Origin: CAITWF01 sp038231575
GTDB taxonomy: Bacteria; Verrucomicrobiota; Verrucomicrobiia; Opitutales; Opitutaceae
Length of the DNA stretch: 64,000 bases
NCBI GenBank assembly: GCA_038231575.1
Contig: JBBRLB010000009.1
Span: 1-64,000 of the forward strand
Direction of reading: 5' to 3'
The notes below the pieces were generated by a model. That model saw nothing but the letters and a program-made list of their open reading frames with translations. It made no database searches and was not told where the DNA came from. A program made the position numbers and the translations under genes. Positions 34,220 to 43,109 of this stretch are shown one piece after another (positions within the stretch are counted from its first letter, which is position 1; every line of letters begins with the position of its first letter).

Positions 34220-35229
34220 CCTACAAAAACTTCGGCCGCACCGGCATTCACGTCGGCCCGTTCTGCCTCGGCAGCGCGATGTTTGGCCAGAGCATCGACG
34301 AGCCCGCCGCCGCCCGCGTCATCGACGCCGCGCTCGATCTTGGGCTCAACATGCTCGACACCTGCGACAAATACGTCGGCGGAAAATCCGAAGAGATCAT
34401 CGGCCGCACCCTCAAGGCCAATGGCAAACGCGACCGCCTCATTCTCGCCACGAAGTTTTCCCGCTCCGGCGTCAAGGACCCACAGCCGCCGAACCAGTAT
34501 GGCATTTCCCGTCGCTACATCATGCAGGCTGCCGAAGGTTGCCTGCGCCGCCTGCAGACCGACTACCTCGACTTGTTCATGATTCACCGCCCGTGGTGGG
34601 ATGTCGCGCTCGATGAAACCCTGCGCGCCCTCGACGATCTCATCCGCTCCGGTAAGGTGCGTTACATCGGCACGAGCAATTACTCGGCGTGGGAGTTGAT
34701 GGAATCGCAATGGGCCGCGCGCGAACTTGGCACGAACCGTTTCGTCGTCGAGGAGTGCGCCTACAATCTCCTCCACCGGCTCCCGGAGCGTGAATTGATT
34801 CCCTACGCGCAAACCTACGGCACCGCGCTGATCACGTGGGGCCCGCTCGCCGTCGGATTTTTCTCCGGCCGCTACAAGCGCGGTGTGAAACCCGATCCCG
34901 CGTCGCGCATCCAGCCCGACAATTTCTGGAAGGACATGCTCACCGAACCCGCCTTCCGCGTGCTCGACGTCGTCGAGATGATCGCGAAGGAAAAGAACTG
35001 CACCCCCGTCCAACTCGCGCTCGCGTGGGTCGCCCAGCAGCCCGGCGTCACCTGCCCCATCATCGGCCCGCTCTCCGTCGAGGCGCTCCACGACAATCTC
35101 GGCGCGCTCAACGTCACGCTCACGCCCGAAGATCGCGCGCGCCTCGACGCCGTCGCAAAACCCGGTTCCGCGATCGTCGCCGACCCGGCGTTCGGCTTCC
35201 AATCCCAACCGCATCAGTTCCGCTGGTAG
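34201..35229 (+). CDS. Aldo/keto reductase
   Basis: The 342-residue protein has the AKR tetrad D53 and Y58 (MLDTCDKYVG), K85 (ATKFSRSG) and H129 (MIHRPWW). The C-terminal cofactor segment CPIIGPLSVEALHDNL is also present. It resembles the AKR at 7822-8868 more than the one at 11937-12857. The start lies inside the end of the amidohydrolase gene, a 19-base overlap. The product probably interconverts a sugar-derived carbonyl and alcohol with NADPH. Confidence 0.87.
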   Translation: MADCKITYKNFGRTGIHVGPFCLGSAMFGQSIDEPAAARVIDAALDLGLNMLDTCDKYVGGKSEEIIGRTLKANGKRDRLILATKFSRSGVKDPQPPNQYGISRRYIMQAAEGCLRRLQTDYLDLFMIHRPWWDVALDETLRALDDLIRSGKVRYIGTSNYSAWELMESQWAARELGTNRFVVEECAYNLLHRLPERELIPYAQTYGTALITWGPLAVGFFSGRYKRGVKPDPASRIQPDNFWKDMLTEPAFRVLDVVEMIAKEKNCTPVQLALAWVAQQPGVTCPIIGPLSVEALHDNLGALNVTLTPEDRARLDAVAKPGSAIVADPAFGFQSQPHQFRW

Positions 35230-35249
35230 TCGCATCCGCTGCTCGAAAA

Positions 35250-37472
35250 ATGTCCGCTCTCATTCCGCTTCACGGTCGCTTCGAATTCTCCTTTCACGCC
35301 CGCCCGCCCGTGGCCGCTCCGTGCGAGGTGGAAGTCTTCGTTGATTTCACCGGACCGAAAAACACCCGCCAGCGCGTCCGCGCGTTCTGGTTTGGCTCGC
35401 GCGAATGGCGCGTGCGCTTCCGCCCCACCGTCACAGGCGAATGGAAATTCACGACTCGTAGCTTCCCGCCCATCGCTGGTCTCGATGCGCAGGCCGGCGC
35501 GTTTACGTGCCTACCGCGGCGCGCTGACGAAAAAAACTTGTTCCGGCAGCACGGCCCGTTGCGAGTTGCGTCCAACGGTCGCCATCTCGCCCACGCCGAT
35601 CGCACGCCGTTCTTCTGGCTCGGCGACACCGTGTGGAATGGCCCGATGATGGTGCGCACCGCCGCCGACTGGGATCGTTTTCTCCGCCATCGCGCCGCCC
35701 AGAAGTTCAACGCGATTCAGTTCGTCATGACGCACTGGCGCGCGGGCGCGACCAACCCCGACGGCGAGGTCGCCTATACCGGCCGCGATCCAATCTGGAT
35801 CAACCCGCATTGGTTCGAGCGGCTCGATGCCCGCTTCGACGCGATCGAGGCCCACGGCCTGCTCGCCGTGCCCGTGCTCATCTGGACGCTTGGTCGCGAC
35901 GACATTAATCCGTCCACGCTGCCCGAGTCGCAGATCATCAAACTCGCACGCTACATGGTCGCCCGCTACGGCGGACATCACGTCGTGTGGGTGCTCAACG
36001 GCGATGGCCGCTACTACGGCCCGGCCGCCGAAAAATGGAAACGCATCGGCCGCGCCGTGTTCGATCTACCCGGCCGTTCGCCCGTCGTGCAGCACCCGGG
36101 CGGCATGCAGTGGCCGCACGACACCTTCGAAAACGAAAAGTGGATCGACCTCATCGGCTATCAGGGTGGCCACGGCGACGACGCCGAGACCTGGCAGTGG
36201 CTCCACTCCGGCCCACCCGCCCGCAAATGGAAAAAATATTCGCCGCGCCCCTTCCTCAATCTTGAGCCGCCCTACGAGGATCACATCTGCTACCAATCGC
36301 GCCGCCGCCACGATGCGTTCAACATCCGCCGCGCCGGCTGGTGGTCGCTGCTCAACGCTCCGCCCGCCGGCCTTACCTACGGCGCGCACGGCGTTTGGGG
36401 CTGGGAGGAAGTCGCGCGTCCGCCGACCGATCACGCCTACACCGGCGTCGCCCAGCCGTGGCACGTGGCGATGAAACTGCCCGGTGCGAAACACATGACG
36501 CACCTGGCCGAATTTTTCCGCAGTCTGCCGTGGACGAAACTCGCACCCGATCAAAGCCTCGTTCGCTCCGCCCCAACTGCACCGAAAAAACCGGGCCGCC
36601 TCCACGTCGTCTTTTCCCGCGGCGCCGACGGCGAAACCGCGATCTGGCTGAACGGAGAAAAGAAAAACGGCGCATGGCTCGGCGGGGATTTCACGACCTG
36701 GGTGCCCGAGGCCCATCTCGCCCTCGGCAATGAAGCAACCGGCGACTTCGGCTGGACCGGCACCTTTCACCGCGTGGCGATTTATGATCGCGCGCTCTCC
36801 GCCGCCGAAATCGCCGCCGCCCAGCGCGCGCCCGAACGCCACGCGCCCGATCCGGTCGCTGCGTGGTCGTTCAAAAAGCGCGGCACCACGCTTCGCGACG
36901 AATCGGCCCGCGGTGCGCCGCTCAATCTTCGGATCGCCACGCCCGACCGTGCAAAGATCACGCCGGCCGGTCTCGTCCTGCGCGCCGACGCCGAGGTCAA
37001 ATCTATTGCGCCCGCCGAGAAACTCGCCACCGCCGTCCGCGCGTCGGGCGCCGTTTCCTTCGAGCTGTGGTTTACGCCCGCCGAATGGGACCACCGCGCT
37101 TGCGGCCGCCTGCTCTCGATGCAAGTCGATCGGTGGAATCGGAATTTTTCGGTCACGCAGGTCGCCACTGAGTTTACCGGCCACCTTCGCACCAGTGCCA
37201 CCGCGGGCAACGCCGAACCCTCGCTCGCCACCGCGGTGCCTTCGTCGCCCTCGACCTTCATCGCCGCGGCGCGCACGCCGTCGGGTGATTGCGCAGTTTT
37301 TTATTTGCCGCAGGGCGGCGTGATTCACATCGCGCCGCGAAAACTTCAGCACGGGCTGAGCGCCGCCTGGTTCGATCCACGCACCGGCCAGCAGCGCTCG
37401 GCGCGCACAAAGGCCCGCGGTGTCCTCGACGCGCCCGATGCGCGCGACTGGGTGCTCGTTTTGAAAAAATGA
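35250..37472 (+). CDS. GH140-like (DUF5060/DUF4038) protein with an inserted LamG-like module
   Basis: The 740-residue protein has an N-terminal DUF5060-like beta domain (about 8-90) and a DUF4038 TIM barrel (about 110-430). Barrel motifs include HADRTPFFWLGDTVWN, VVWVLNGD ending at D252 and LNLEPPYEDH with E339. The C-terminal beta domain is split: its first strand ends near 445, and it resumes at 669 (IAAARTPSGDCAVFYLP). Between them lies a LamG-type module whose halves are in reversed order (449-527 then 534-667). There is no signal peptide, unlike the relative at 12905-14290, so this copy may be cytoplasmic. An apiosidase-like role is suggested by family only. Its stop overlaps the next ATG. 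Confidence 0.82.
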   Translation: MSALIPLHGRFEFSFHARPPVAAPCEVEVFVDFTGPKNTRQRVRAFWFGSREWRVRFRPTVTGEWKFTTRSFPPIAGLDAQAGAFTCLPRRADEKNLFRQHGPLRVASNGRHLAHADRTPFFWLGDTVWNGPMMVRTAADWDRFLRHRAAQKFNAIQFVMTHWRAGATNPDGEVAYTGRDPIWINPHWFERLDARFDAIEAHGLLAVPVLIWTLGRDDINPSTLPESQIIKLARYMVARYGGHHVVWVLNGDGRYYGPAAEKWKRIGRAVFDLPGRSPVVQHPGGMQWPHDTFENEKWIDLIGYQGGHGDDAETWQWLHSGPPARKWKKYSPRPFLNLEPPYEDHICYQSRRRHDAFNIRRAGWWSLLNAPPAGLTYGAHGVWGWEEVARPPTDHAYTGVAQPWHVAMKLPGAKHMTHLAEFFRSLPWTKLAPDQSLVRSAPTAPKKPGRLHVVFSRGADGETAIWLNGEKKNGAWLGGDFTTWVPEAHLALGNEATGDFGWTGTFHRVAIYDRALSAAEIAAAQRAPERHAPDPVAAWSFKKRGTTLRDESARGAPLNLRIATPDRAKITPAGLVLRADAEVKSIAPAEKLATAVRASGAVSFELWFTPAEWDHRACGRLLSMQVDRWNRNFSVTQVATEFTGHLRTSATAGNAEPSLATAVPSSPSTFIAAARTPSGDCAVFYLPQGGVIHIAPRKLQHGLSAAWFDPRTGQQRSARTKARGVLDAPDARDWVLVLKK

Positions 37473-38665
37473 AAATCACCTCCGTCGAAACCTTCGCCGT
37501 TCAACCGTGGGCGTGGCCGCTGCTCATTGTCCGCGTGCGCACCGACGTGCCCGGCCTCGAGGGTCTCGGCTGCGCGAGCTACAAGCACCGCTGGCACGCC
37601 GTGAAGGCCGCAATCGATCAACACCTCGCGCCGTTCGCGATCGGCAAGGATCCGCGCAACACCGAGGACTTCTGGCAGACGGCGAATGTTCACGGCTACT
37701 GGCGGAACGGGCCCGTGCTCAACACCGCGCTCGGCGGCCTCGACATGGCACTCTGGGACATCAAGGGCAAACTCGCCAATCTGCCGTGTCACCAGCTCTG
37801 GGGCGGCCCGAGTCGCGCGGGCGTGCCCGTCTATGTCACCGCACACGGCAAGTCTCCCGACGAGGTCGCCGCCAACGGCAAAAAATTTCTCGAACGCGGC
37901 TTCCGCCATCTGCGCCTCCAACTTTACTGCTACGAAGGCATGCCGCTCGATGCTGCGACGAAACCCGACGGCGCGCCGCCCGGTCTCTACTTCAATCAGC
38001 GCGAGCGCATGCACACCGTGCCGAAAATGTTCGAGGTCGCGCGCCGTGAACTCGGCGAATCCGTCGAACTCTTGCACGACCTGCACGAACGTCTCGCCCC
38101 GACCGACGCGCTCTGGCTCGCCAAAGCGATCGAGCCCTTTCGCCCGTTCTTCCTCGAAGATCCCGTCGCGCCCGAAGATCTTGAGTGGCTCGCTAATTTC
38201 CGCGCGCAGACCGCCACGCCGCTCGCGCTCGGCGAACTTTTTTCCAATCCCGCCGAGTTCAACCGCGTCGTCACGCAGCGCTGGGTCGATTTCATCAAGG
38301 TGCGTCCCGTCCGACTCGGCGGCGTTACGCCGATCTTGAAACTCATGCACCTCGCCGAAGCGTTCGGCGTGCGCTTTTGCTTGCACGGACCCGGCGATGT
38401 TTCCGCCATCGGCGCCGCGGCGAATATTCACTTGAGTGCCGCGCTCCACAATTGCGGGATTCTCGAATGGGTTTTCCGCCCCGCCGCCGAGAACGAACTC
38501 TTCCCCGGCCTGCCCGAGGCGCGCGGCGGCTATGTCTACGCCAGCGATCGTCCCGGACTCGGGATTGAGTTTCGCGCTGACCTCGCCGCGAAATTTCCGC
38601 CGAAGGATGAGCCGGTGACCGATACCGTCACGCGTCTCGCCGATGGCACGCTTTGGTGGCCTTAA
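37469..38665 (+). CDS. Enolase-superfamily sugar acid dehydratase (ManD/RspA type)
   Basis: The 398-residue protein has the enolase-superfamily capping domain and barrel. The D-x-H metal pair of the ManD group lies in LLHDLHERL, followed by Glu in FFLEDP and Glu in ALGELF, then CLHGPGDVS. Relatives dehydrate D-mannonate or D-gluconate to 2-keto-3-deoxy acids, though many ManD-group proteins are weak or have other substrates. ATG 37469 shares ATGA with the GH140-like stop, which decides the start. It is the last metabolic gene before the regulator and could act on a sugar acid made by the lactonases. Confidence 0.87.
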   Translation: MKITSVETFAVQPWAWPLLIVRVRTDVPGLEGLGCASYKHRWHAVKAAIDQHLAPFAIGKDPRNTEDFWQTANVHGYWRNGPVLNTALGGLDMALWDIKGKLANLPCHQLWGGPSRAGVPVYVTAHGKSPDEVAANGKKFLERGFRHLRLQLYCYEGMPLDAATKPDGAPPGLYFNQRERMHTVPKMFEVARRELGESVELLHDLHERLAPTDALWLAKAIEPFRPFFLEDPVAPEDLEWLANFRAQTATPLALGELFSNPAEFNRVVTQRWVDFIKVRPVRLGGVTPILKLMHLAEAFGVRFCLHGPGDVSAIGAAANIHLSAALHNCGILEWVFRPAAENELFPGLPEARGGYVYASDRPGLGIEFRADLAAKFPPKDEPVTDTVTRLADGTLWWP

Positions 38666-38697
38666 AGCTGCTTTTCATTTAGTTAGGACGATTCGCG

Positions 38698-39516
38698 TTG
38701 CCCCGCCCAAAAACGAAAGATTTCCTAACGTCTGACGAACTGCTCCTCACCATGATCCCACACAAGCGCCGACTGGAAATCATTAAACTGCTCGAGGAGG
38801 AAGGCAGTGCCGAAGTCACGCACCTCGCCAAGCTTTTCAAGGTGACCGAGGTTACCATTCGCAAGGATCTGGAAATTCTCGAAGGCGACGACCTGATCAC
38901 GAAGGAACATGGCGGAGCGTTTTTAAAGATGCAGCCCGAGAAGGTGCTGGTCCCGGCCGCGCAGAACGTCACCAACTCCGACAAGAAGGCTGCGATTGGC
39001 CGCCGGGCGGCCGAGTTTGTCCGCCCCGGCGACACCATCATCATCGATGCCGGCACGACCACCGCCGAATTCGCGAAACACCTCGGGAAACGCGCGCCAC
39101 TGACCGTCATCACCACCTCGCTCACGGTCGCGATGCAGCTCGCTCCGCACCAGGGCATCGACGTCCACATGACGGGCGGCGAGTTCAAGGCCCCGACGAT
39201 GTCGCTCACGGGCTCGCAAGCTGCCGAATTCTTCGCAAATCTCCACGTCGAAAAACTTTTCCTCTCGGCGATGGGCCTGTCGTTCAAGACGGGCCTGACC
39301 TACACGGGCATCAGCGACGTCGTCGTGAAGAAGGCGATGCTGAAGAGCGCGAGCCGGGTTTACCTCCTCGCCGATTCGACCAAGATCGAAAAGCAGTCCT
39401 TCGCCTCGCTCGGTGACCTCAACGTCATCCACACGCTCATCACCGACAAGGGTATCGACCCGCGCCATCGCGAGCTGCTGGAAAAGCAAAAAATCGAAGT
39501 CGTGATCGCCAGCTAA
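38698..39516 (+). CDS. DeoR family transcriptional regulator
   Basis: The 272-residue protein has an N-terminal winged helix (RRLEIIKLLEEEGSAEVTHL, then KVTEVTIRKDLEILE) and the C-terminal sugar-phosphate sensor domain (IIIDAGTTTAEFAKHL, LADSTKIEKQSF). The start is uncertain: TTG 38698 fits the alignment length and has AGGA-like bases upstream; ATG 38752 lies just before the helix. Regulators of this type repress sugar operons and are released by phosphorylated intermediates. Four copies of a fitting operator lie at promoters in the window. A partial copy (CTTTCGTTTTTG on the minus strand) lies within its first codons, so self-regulation is possible. Confidence 0.92.
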   Translation: MPRPKTKDFLTSDELLLTMIPHKRRLEIIKLLEEEGSAEVTHLAKLFKVTEVTIRKDLEILEGDDLITKEHGGAFLKMQPEKVLVPAAQNVTNSDKKAAIGRRAAEFVRPGDTIIIDAGTTTAEFAKHLGKRAPLTVITTSLTVAMQLAPHQGIDVHMTGGEFKAPTMSLTGSQAAEFFANLHVEKLFLSAMGLSFKTGLTYTGISDVVVKKAMLKSASRVYLLADSTKIEKQSFASLGDLNVIHTLITDKGIDPRHRELLEKQKIEVVIAS

Positions 39517-39536
39517 GGCGCGCATCGATCACGCGG

Positions 39537-39568
39537 CGGCCGGGGGTTCCGGCCCCGGATTCTTGCTT
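39537..39568 (+). terminator. Probable terminator behind the DeoR gene
   Basis: GGCCGG and CCGGCC, or the overlapping CCGGGG and CCCCGG, form a GC-rich stem with a short loop 20-40 bases past the stop. The tail is ATTCTTGCTTT. It lies just before the operator and start of the lactonase-like gene, so that gene probably begins a new transcript. Confidence 0.5.
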
Positions 39569-39597
39569 TCGGGCGAAGAGATTGCTTGCCCAGAACG

Positions 39598-39611
39598 GAA
39601 AGAAAACGAAA
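39598..39611 (-). promoter_or_regulatory. Candidate DeoR-type operator, lactonase-kinase-ATPase operon
   Basis: The minus strand reads TTTCGTTTTCTTTC, beginning 29 bases before the ATG of the lactonase-like gene. Further copies of the core follow towards the gene (CTTTCG at 39613-39618, ACGAAAG near 39626), making this the most elaborate of the four sites. Confidence 0.65.
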
Positions 39612-39639
39612 ACTTTCGACGTTTTACGAAAGTCGACTC

Positions 39640-41382
39640 ATGCCCCGCCCTTCTGTGAATCCCGCCGCCAGTCTCTCCCGCGCGCTCTCGGCCGGGCCGC
39701 TCGCCTTGGCGTTTTCGCCCGCGGCCGGGGACATCCGGTATGTCAGCACTCCGGCGCTCGAACTCGTCCGCCGCGTTTACTTTGTCGCTCGCGATCGCAA
39801 CTGGCTCAACGTGCCGCAACGCCTGACCGGCTGGCGGGTGGCTGAGTCCAAGGGCGGGTTTGCGGCTTCCGCCCGGGGCCGCAGCTCCGGCTCCGGCGTC
39901 CGTCTCGCCTGGCAACTCGACATCACGGGCACTCCGCCCGGCGTCATCACTTATTCGGTCCGGGCCCGGGCCCTGGCCGACTGCGTCACCAACCGCACCG
40001 GGATTTGCGTGCACCTGCCGCTGGAGGGCCTGGCCGGCGCGCGGTATGAACTGCTCACCGGCGCGGGCCTCCACCAAAGGCTGGTCCTGCCGGTCGACGT
40101 CGCTCCGCAGCAACCTTGCACCGACATCCGGTTGCTGCGCTTTGCCCTGCCGCACCGGCACCGGCTGGAGCTCGAATTCGCCGGCGACGAATTCGAAATC
40201 GAAGATCAACGCAACTGGATCGATGGCTCGTTCAAGATCTACTCGCGGCCGCTCGCACGCGGTTTTCCCTACACGCTCAAGGCCGGCGAAATGTTTGTGC
40301 AGTCCCTCACGATTCGATTGCCGGTGCCGGCCGGGATCAAAGCTCGCCCTTCCCGTGCCCGCGCGGCGGTCCCGATCAGCGCGCGCGTCGGAAAAAAATT
40401 ACCGCACGCTGCCCCGCTCCTCGGCCTCGGACTCACGCGCGATCTCACGGCGGCCAGTCGCCATGAAGCAGCCGCGCTCGCGGTGCTGCCGCTCGCCCAC
40501 GTGCGCGCTGATTTCGACGACTTCGGCCGCGGACTCGCCCGTCGCGTGCGCCGCGCCGTGGCCGCCGCCAATCAGGCCAACGCCCCGCTCGAGGTCGCCG
40601 CGTGTCTCGGGGAAAAAACGGCCGTTCGGGAAATCACCGCGCTCGCCCGGGCCCTGCGTGTGAGCGGCGCGCGCATCGCCCGCGTGCTCGTCTTCGGTCC
40701 GCGCGGCCGCTGCACGGATTCACGAGCGGCGTTCGCCGCCGCCCGCCGCGAGTTCGGGTCGGCCTGCGTCGCCGGCACGGATTTCAACTTCGCCGAACTT
40801 AATCGCGGACGCCCGCACCTGCCATCAACGCCATCGGTGACTTTCGCCGCCAACCCCCAAGTTCACGCAGCCGACGAGCAGTCAATGGCTGAGTGCCTCG
40901 AGGGCCTGCGTCACGCCCTCGTTTCCGCGCGCCGCTTTTTTCCTCGCACCGCTGTGGGCGTTTCCCGTCTCACGCTTCGTCCGCAGAAAAACGCCGTCGC
41001 GACCAAGTCATCACCCGCCGACGACGCCCGCCGTTTCGATCCGCGGCAGTCCTCGGCGTGGTGCGCCGCGTGGACGGCCGGCGCGCTCGGCGCGCTTCAA
41101 ACCGGCGGCGCCACGTGGGCCACGCTCTACGAGACAACCGGACGCGGTGGGCTCGTCGCTGGCCGCCGTGTGTTTCCCCTTCACCGCGCGCTCGCCGACT
41201 ATCTCGCGTGCGGCGATACCGCGCCGCTCGCACTCGAAATCTCCGCGCCGCTGCAGGTCGCCGGCTGGGCCCGCGAGGGTCGGCTCGCGCTCGCCAACCT
41301 CACCGCCGCTCCCGTCCGTGTGTCCATCAGCGGCCGCACCCGGCGACTGCCGCCCCACGGCTATCTCTGCGTTTCGCTTTAA
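39640..41382 (+). CDS. apnL: D-apionate lactonase-like protein
   Basis: The 580-residue protein has a beta-sandwich N-domain (RRVYF near 46, then FEIEDQRNWIDGSFKIYS near 185), a TIM barrel (about 255-500) and a C-terminal beta domain. Barrel motifs are GTDFNFAELNRGRP, ANPQVHAADEQSM, VGVSRLTLRPQ, FDPRQSSAWCAAWTAGAL and YETTGRGG. From memory these match the apionate lactonase family, which opens apionolactone to D-apionate. The ATG at 39640 is preferred; a TTG at 39586 would run through the operator. The symbol is a family assignment, not proof. It leads an operon with a DUF1537 kinase, consistent with sugar-acid breakdown. Confidence 0.65.
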   Translation: MPRPSVNPAASLSRALSAGPLALAFSPAAGDIRYVSTPALELVRRVYFVARDRNWLNVPQRLTGWRVAESKGGFAASARGRSSGSGVRLAWQLDITGTPPGVITYSVRARALADCVTNRTGICVHLPLEGLAGARYELLTGAGLHQRLVLPVDVAPQQPCTDIRLLRFALPHRHRLELEFAGDEFEIEDQRNWIDGSFKIYSRPLARGFPYTLKAGEMFVQSLTIRLPVPAGIKARPSRARAAVPISARVGKKLPHAAPLLGLGLTRDLTAASRHEAAALAVLPLAHVRADFDDFGRGLARRVRRAVAAANQANAPLEVAACLGEKTAVREITALARALRVSGARIARVLVFGPRGRCTDSRAAFAAARREFGSACVAGTDFNFAELNRGRPHLPSTPSVTFAANPQVHAADEQSMAECLEGLRHALVSARRFFPRTAVGVSRLTLRPQKNAVATKSSPADDARRFDPRQSSAWCAAWTAGALGALQTGGATWATLYETTGRGGLVAGRRVFPLHRALADYLACGDTAPLALEISAPLQVAGWAREGRLALANLTAAPVRVSISGRTRRLPPHGYLCVSL

Positions 41383-41402
41383 TCTCCGTTTTCAATCTTC
41401 CC

Positions 41403-42335
41403 ATGAAAATTGCCATTATTGGTTCCGGTGCGATGGGCGGCGTCTTCGGCGCGCTCTTCGCGAAAGGCGGTCACGAGGTTACGCTCGTTGATGTCTGGCG
41501 TGAAGGGGTCGACGCCATCAACACGAACGGCCTCATCATCGAGCAAAAGACCGGCGAGCGCGAAACGATCCGCGTGCGCGCGACCACCCACCCGGCCGAC
41601 GCCGGGGTCGTCGATCTCGTCCTCGTGTTTGTGAAATGCTACCACACCGAGGTAGCCGTGCGCGCCGCGCTCGCGATCGTGGGGCCGCGCACGGTCGTGC
41701 TCTCGCTCCAGAACGGCTGGGGCAACGCCGCTCGAATTTCCGCCATTGTGGGCGCCGACAAAGTGCTCGTGGGCGTCACCTATCACAGCGCCACGCTCGC
41801 CGGCCCCGGTCATGTGCAGCACATGGCCAAGGGCGTCACCCATCTCGGCGGGCTCGGTGGCACGGCCGACGCCCGCCTCGCGGAGATCGCCGCCGCATTC
41901 ACCGCCGCTGGCATCGAGGCGCACGTGTCGACCTCCGTGCGTGAGCAAATTTGGTCCAAGCTGGCGCTCAACGTCTGCTCGCTGCCGACGTCCTCACTCC
42001 TGCGTTGCTACGCCGGCGACCTCGTCCAGCGCCCCGGCACGGTCACGCTCATGCAGGCGCTCCTCCGCGAAGTCGTCGCTGTCGCCACCGCACTCGGCAT
42101 CAAGCTCGACTACCACGAACGCTGGACCGCGATCGCGACGCTCCTCGAAAAAGCCACGACCGCGAAAGCCTCGATGCTCCAAGACGTGATGGCCCGCCGC
42201 CGCACCGAAATCGACGTGATTAACGGCGCCATCGTCGCCGAGGGCGCGCGCTTCGGGATCGCCACGCCGCACAACGAGACGCTCGTCCAACTCATCAAGG
42301 CGCTCGAAGACGGCTTCGCCAAACCAGCACTCTGA
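41403..42335 (+). CDS. Ketopantoate reductase-like (PanE/ApbA) oxidoreductase
   Basis: The 310-residue protein has the nucleotide loop IIGSGAMGGVFG at the N-terminus, VVLSLQNGWGNA, and the catalytic-Lys region WSKLALNVCSLPTSSLL. Members reduce branched 2-keto acids such as ketopantoate with NADPH. Apiose is itself a branched sugar, so a branched sugar-acid intermediate is an attractive but unproven substrate. The ATG at 41403 begins directly at the Rossmann fold. Its stop overlaps the next start (TGATG). Confidence 0.85.
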   Translation: MKIAIIGSGAMGGVFGALFAKGGHEVTLVDVWREGVDAINTNGLIIEQKTGERETIRVRATTHPADAGVVDLVLVFVKCYHTEVAVRAALAIVGPRTVVLSLQNGWGNAARISAIVGADKVLVGVTYHSATLAGPGHVQHMAKGVTHLGGLGGTADARLAEIAAAFTAAGIEAHVSTSVREQIWSKLALNVCSLPTSSLLRCYAGDLVQRPGTVTLMQALLREVVAVATALGIKLDYHERWTAIATLLEKATTAKASMLQDVMARRRTEIDVINGAIVAEGARFGIATPHNETLVQLIKALEDGFAKPAL

Positions 42336-43105
42336 TGAAGGCCAAACCCCGCATTCGTTTCTTCGGCGTCGCCGCCTACGAACTGATCGACGACCACGGC
42401 CGCCATATTCTCGTCGATCCGTTTCTCGATGAGAATCCCGGCAGTCCCGTGAAGTCCCGCGAACTAGACCGCGTCGATCTCATCGTCGTTTCGCACGCCG
42501 CCTTCGATCACATGGGCGACACCGAGGCCATCGCGCGCCGCACCGGCGCACCCGTGATCTGCGGCGGCGAGATCAAAAATTTCCTCATGGCGAAGGGCCT
42601 CCCCGCGTCACAACTCCGCGCGACCACCTGGGGGATCTCCGTCGAGGTCGCCGGCATCACGGTCCATCCGGTCGAATGTCACCACTGGTCACAAATCAAG
42701 ATGCCGGACGGCACGTTTGCCTCGGGTGTGCCGATGGCGTTCGTCATTCCCCTCTCGGCCCGCGACCGGTTCTACCACTACGGCGACACCGCGATCTTTT
42801 CCGATCTCAAGCTGACCGCGAAACTTTATCGCCCGACGATCGGCTGCGTCGGCATCACGAACCCCCTCGAAATTCTTTCGCGCGTGACCGGCCCCGGCCG
42901 GCTCCTCACGGGCGAAATGAATCCCGCGCAAGGCGCGCTCGCGGTGCAATGGCTCGGGCTCAAGACCGCGCTGCCGTGCCACTACATCGATCCCGACTGC
43001 CCGGAGGTCCGCGAATTCAACCGTCACCTCGCTACGGCGGAGCGCGGCGGCAAGCGCGTGCCGAAATCCGTCGTGATGAAACCCGGCGAGTGGCTCGATC
43101 TCTAA
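42335..43105 (+). CDS. UlaG-like metallo-beta-lactamase fold hydrolase
   Basis: The 256-residue protein has VVSHAAFDHMGD in place of the HxHxDH metal motif, with a His, Asp and His retained. VHPVECHHWSQ, HYGDTAIFSDL and ALPCHY follow. The pattern resembles the UlaG/UPF0173 group, which contains L-ascorbate-6-phosphate lactonase. A lactone or phosphodiester hydrolysis step is plausible in this cassette. Its ATG overlaps the stop of the PanE-like gene, and the FAH gene follows after 4 bases. Confidence 0.8.
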   Translation: MKAKPRIRFFGVAAYELIDDHGRHILVDPFLDENPGSPVKSRELDRVDLIVVSHAAFDHMGDTEAIARRTGAPVICGGEIKNFLMAKGLPASQLRATTWGISVEVAGITVHPVECHHWSQIKMPDGTFASGVPMAFVIPLSARDRFYHYGDTAIFSDLKLTAKLYRPTIGCVGITNPLEILSRVTGPGRLLTGEMNPAQGALAVQWLGLKTALPCHYIDPDCPEVREFNRHLATAERGGKRVPKSVVMKPGEWLDL

Positions 43106-43109
43106 GCCC

